Shown here piece by piece: positions 10,634-10,977 of a stretch of DNA of 10,977 bases. Each line of letters begins with the position of its first letter. Within the stretch, counting starts at the first letter, position 1. The translations under genes and the position numbers were made by a program. This DNA comes from Paracoccaceae bacterium (lineage in GTDB: Bacteria; Pseudomonadota; Alphaproteobacteria; Rhodobacterales; Rhodobacteraceae): the NCBI GenBank assembly GCA_007131465.1, contig SLQN01000438.1, positions 1-10,977 of the forward strand, in the 5' to 3' direction. The notes below the pieces were generated by a model. The model searched no databases, was not told where the DNA came from, and worked only from the letters and a program-made list of their open reading frames with translations.

Positions 10634-10966
10634 GCCGATCCTTCCGGCTGACACGACGGGCAGAAGAAAGCCTCACAGGGATCGCGAGCTGGACGATCAA
10701 GAATTTCGGACTGAAACAGGCCGCGATTTACGAGTTGGAGTTGCTAAACCGCTGCACCGAAATTCTGAACGGTCAGGCACATAGTCGGAGTTGCGCAATT
10801 CTGGTGGATGATGTCGATGACCTGCGGTTCGTCAGGGCAGGGGGAGCATTTTCTGGTGTTTTTGGACCAGCCAGACGAAGTTGTCGTCGTTGACATCCTG
10901 CATTCGCGCAGTGATTTGCCCCGTCACCTGGCGGCACTGAAAGCGTTGAAGCGTGAGGGCATCTGA
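10630..10966 (+). pseudogene. parE: ParE-family toxin, broken by a 1-base frameshift
   Basis: The start overlaps parD by ATGA. The N-terminal part is a normal ParE (FRLTRRAEESLTGIASWT, then GQAHSRSC, then DDLRFVRAG). In this frame the protein stops at 10893 after an unrelated tail. The usual C-terminus is encoded in the next frame: GEHFLVFLDQPDEVVVVDIL, then HSRSDLPRHLAALKALKREG, stop at 10964-10966. The switch falls in five G at 10840-10844; one G fewer restores a full-length product of about 111 residues. As read, the toxin loses its last strands and catalytic/binding face. A sequencing error in the G-run, phase-variable slippage, or a genuine loss-of-function are all possible. Confidence 0.87.
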
Positions 10967-10977
10967 TCAGCGTCACA

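Overview
The window looks like chromosomal or plasmid DNA of a high-GC alphaproteobacterium, most likely of the Rhodobacteraceae/Paracoccaceae. The taxonomic call is inference. It rests on strong G/C third-position codon bias, glycine-rich RTX proteins built for type I secretion, and the style of the ParD/ParE and CopG-type toxin-antitoxin (TA) proteins. No RNA gene, CRISPR array or intact insertion sequence was seen.

Layout. (1) Positions 1-2505, minus strand: a large multidomain glycosyltransferase. It is open at the left edge, where its coding sequence runs into a 9-bp tandem repeat encoding Pro-Glu-Gly. (2) Positions 2506-2848: a divergent intergenic region with a clean 6+5+6 inverted repeat. 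(3) Positions 2849-8428, plus strand: one 1859-residue RTX protein. It carries 32 recognisable nonapeptide repeats in five blocks, four copies of a diverged module marked by a Q-S-D-T motif, a central parallel beta-helix-like domain, a small beta-sandwich plus dockerin-like segment, and a C-terminal type I secretion-like tail. (4) Positions 8429-10977: an accessory patch of TA modules in three states. These are a decayed CopG/ParE-type pair on the minus strand (about 8525-8844), an intact parDE-like pair (9421-10043), and a second parDE pair (10376-10966) whose toxin is broken by a 1-base frameshift in a run of five G. A possible recombinase-like gene remnant (about 8941-9393) lies between the first two.

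How the parts may work together. The glycosyltransferase and the RTX protein are divergently transcribed and both point to the cell surface: one would build a glycan, while the other would be exported and fold with calcium, perhaps binding or cleaving a polysaccharide. That link is inference from adjacency and domain content. The TA patch looks like a landing zone for stability modules. A 20-bp near-palindrome occurs twice (19/20 identical), on either side of the intact parDE pair, which hints at how that pair arrived or was duplicated. The most unusual items are the RTX architecture with its internal repeated module and dockerin, the flanking 20-bp repeats, and the three TA modules in graded states of decay.
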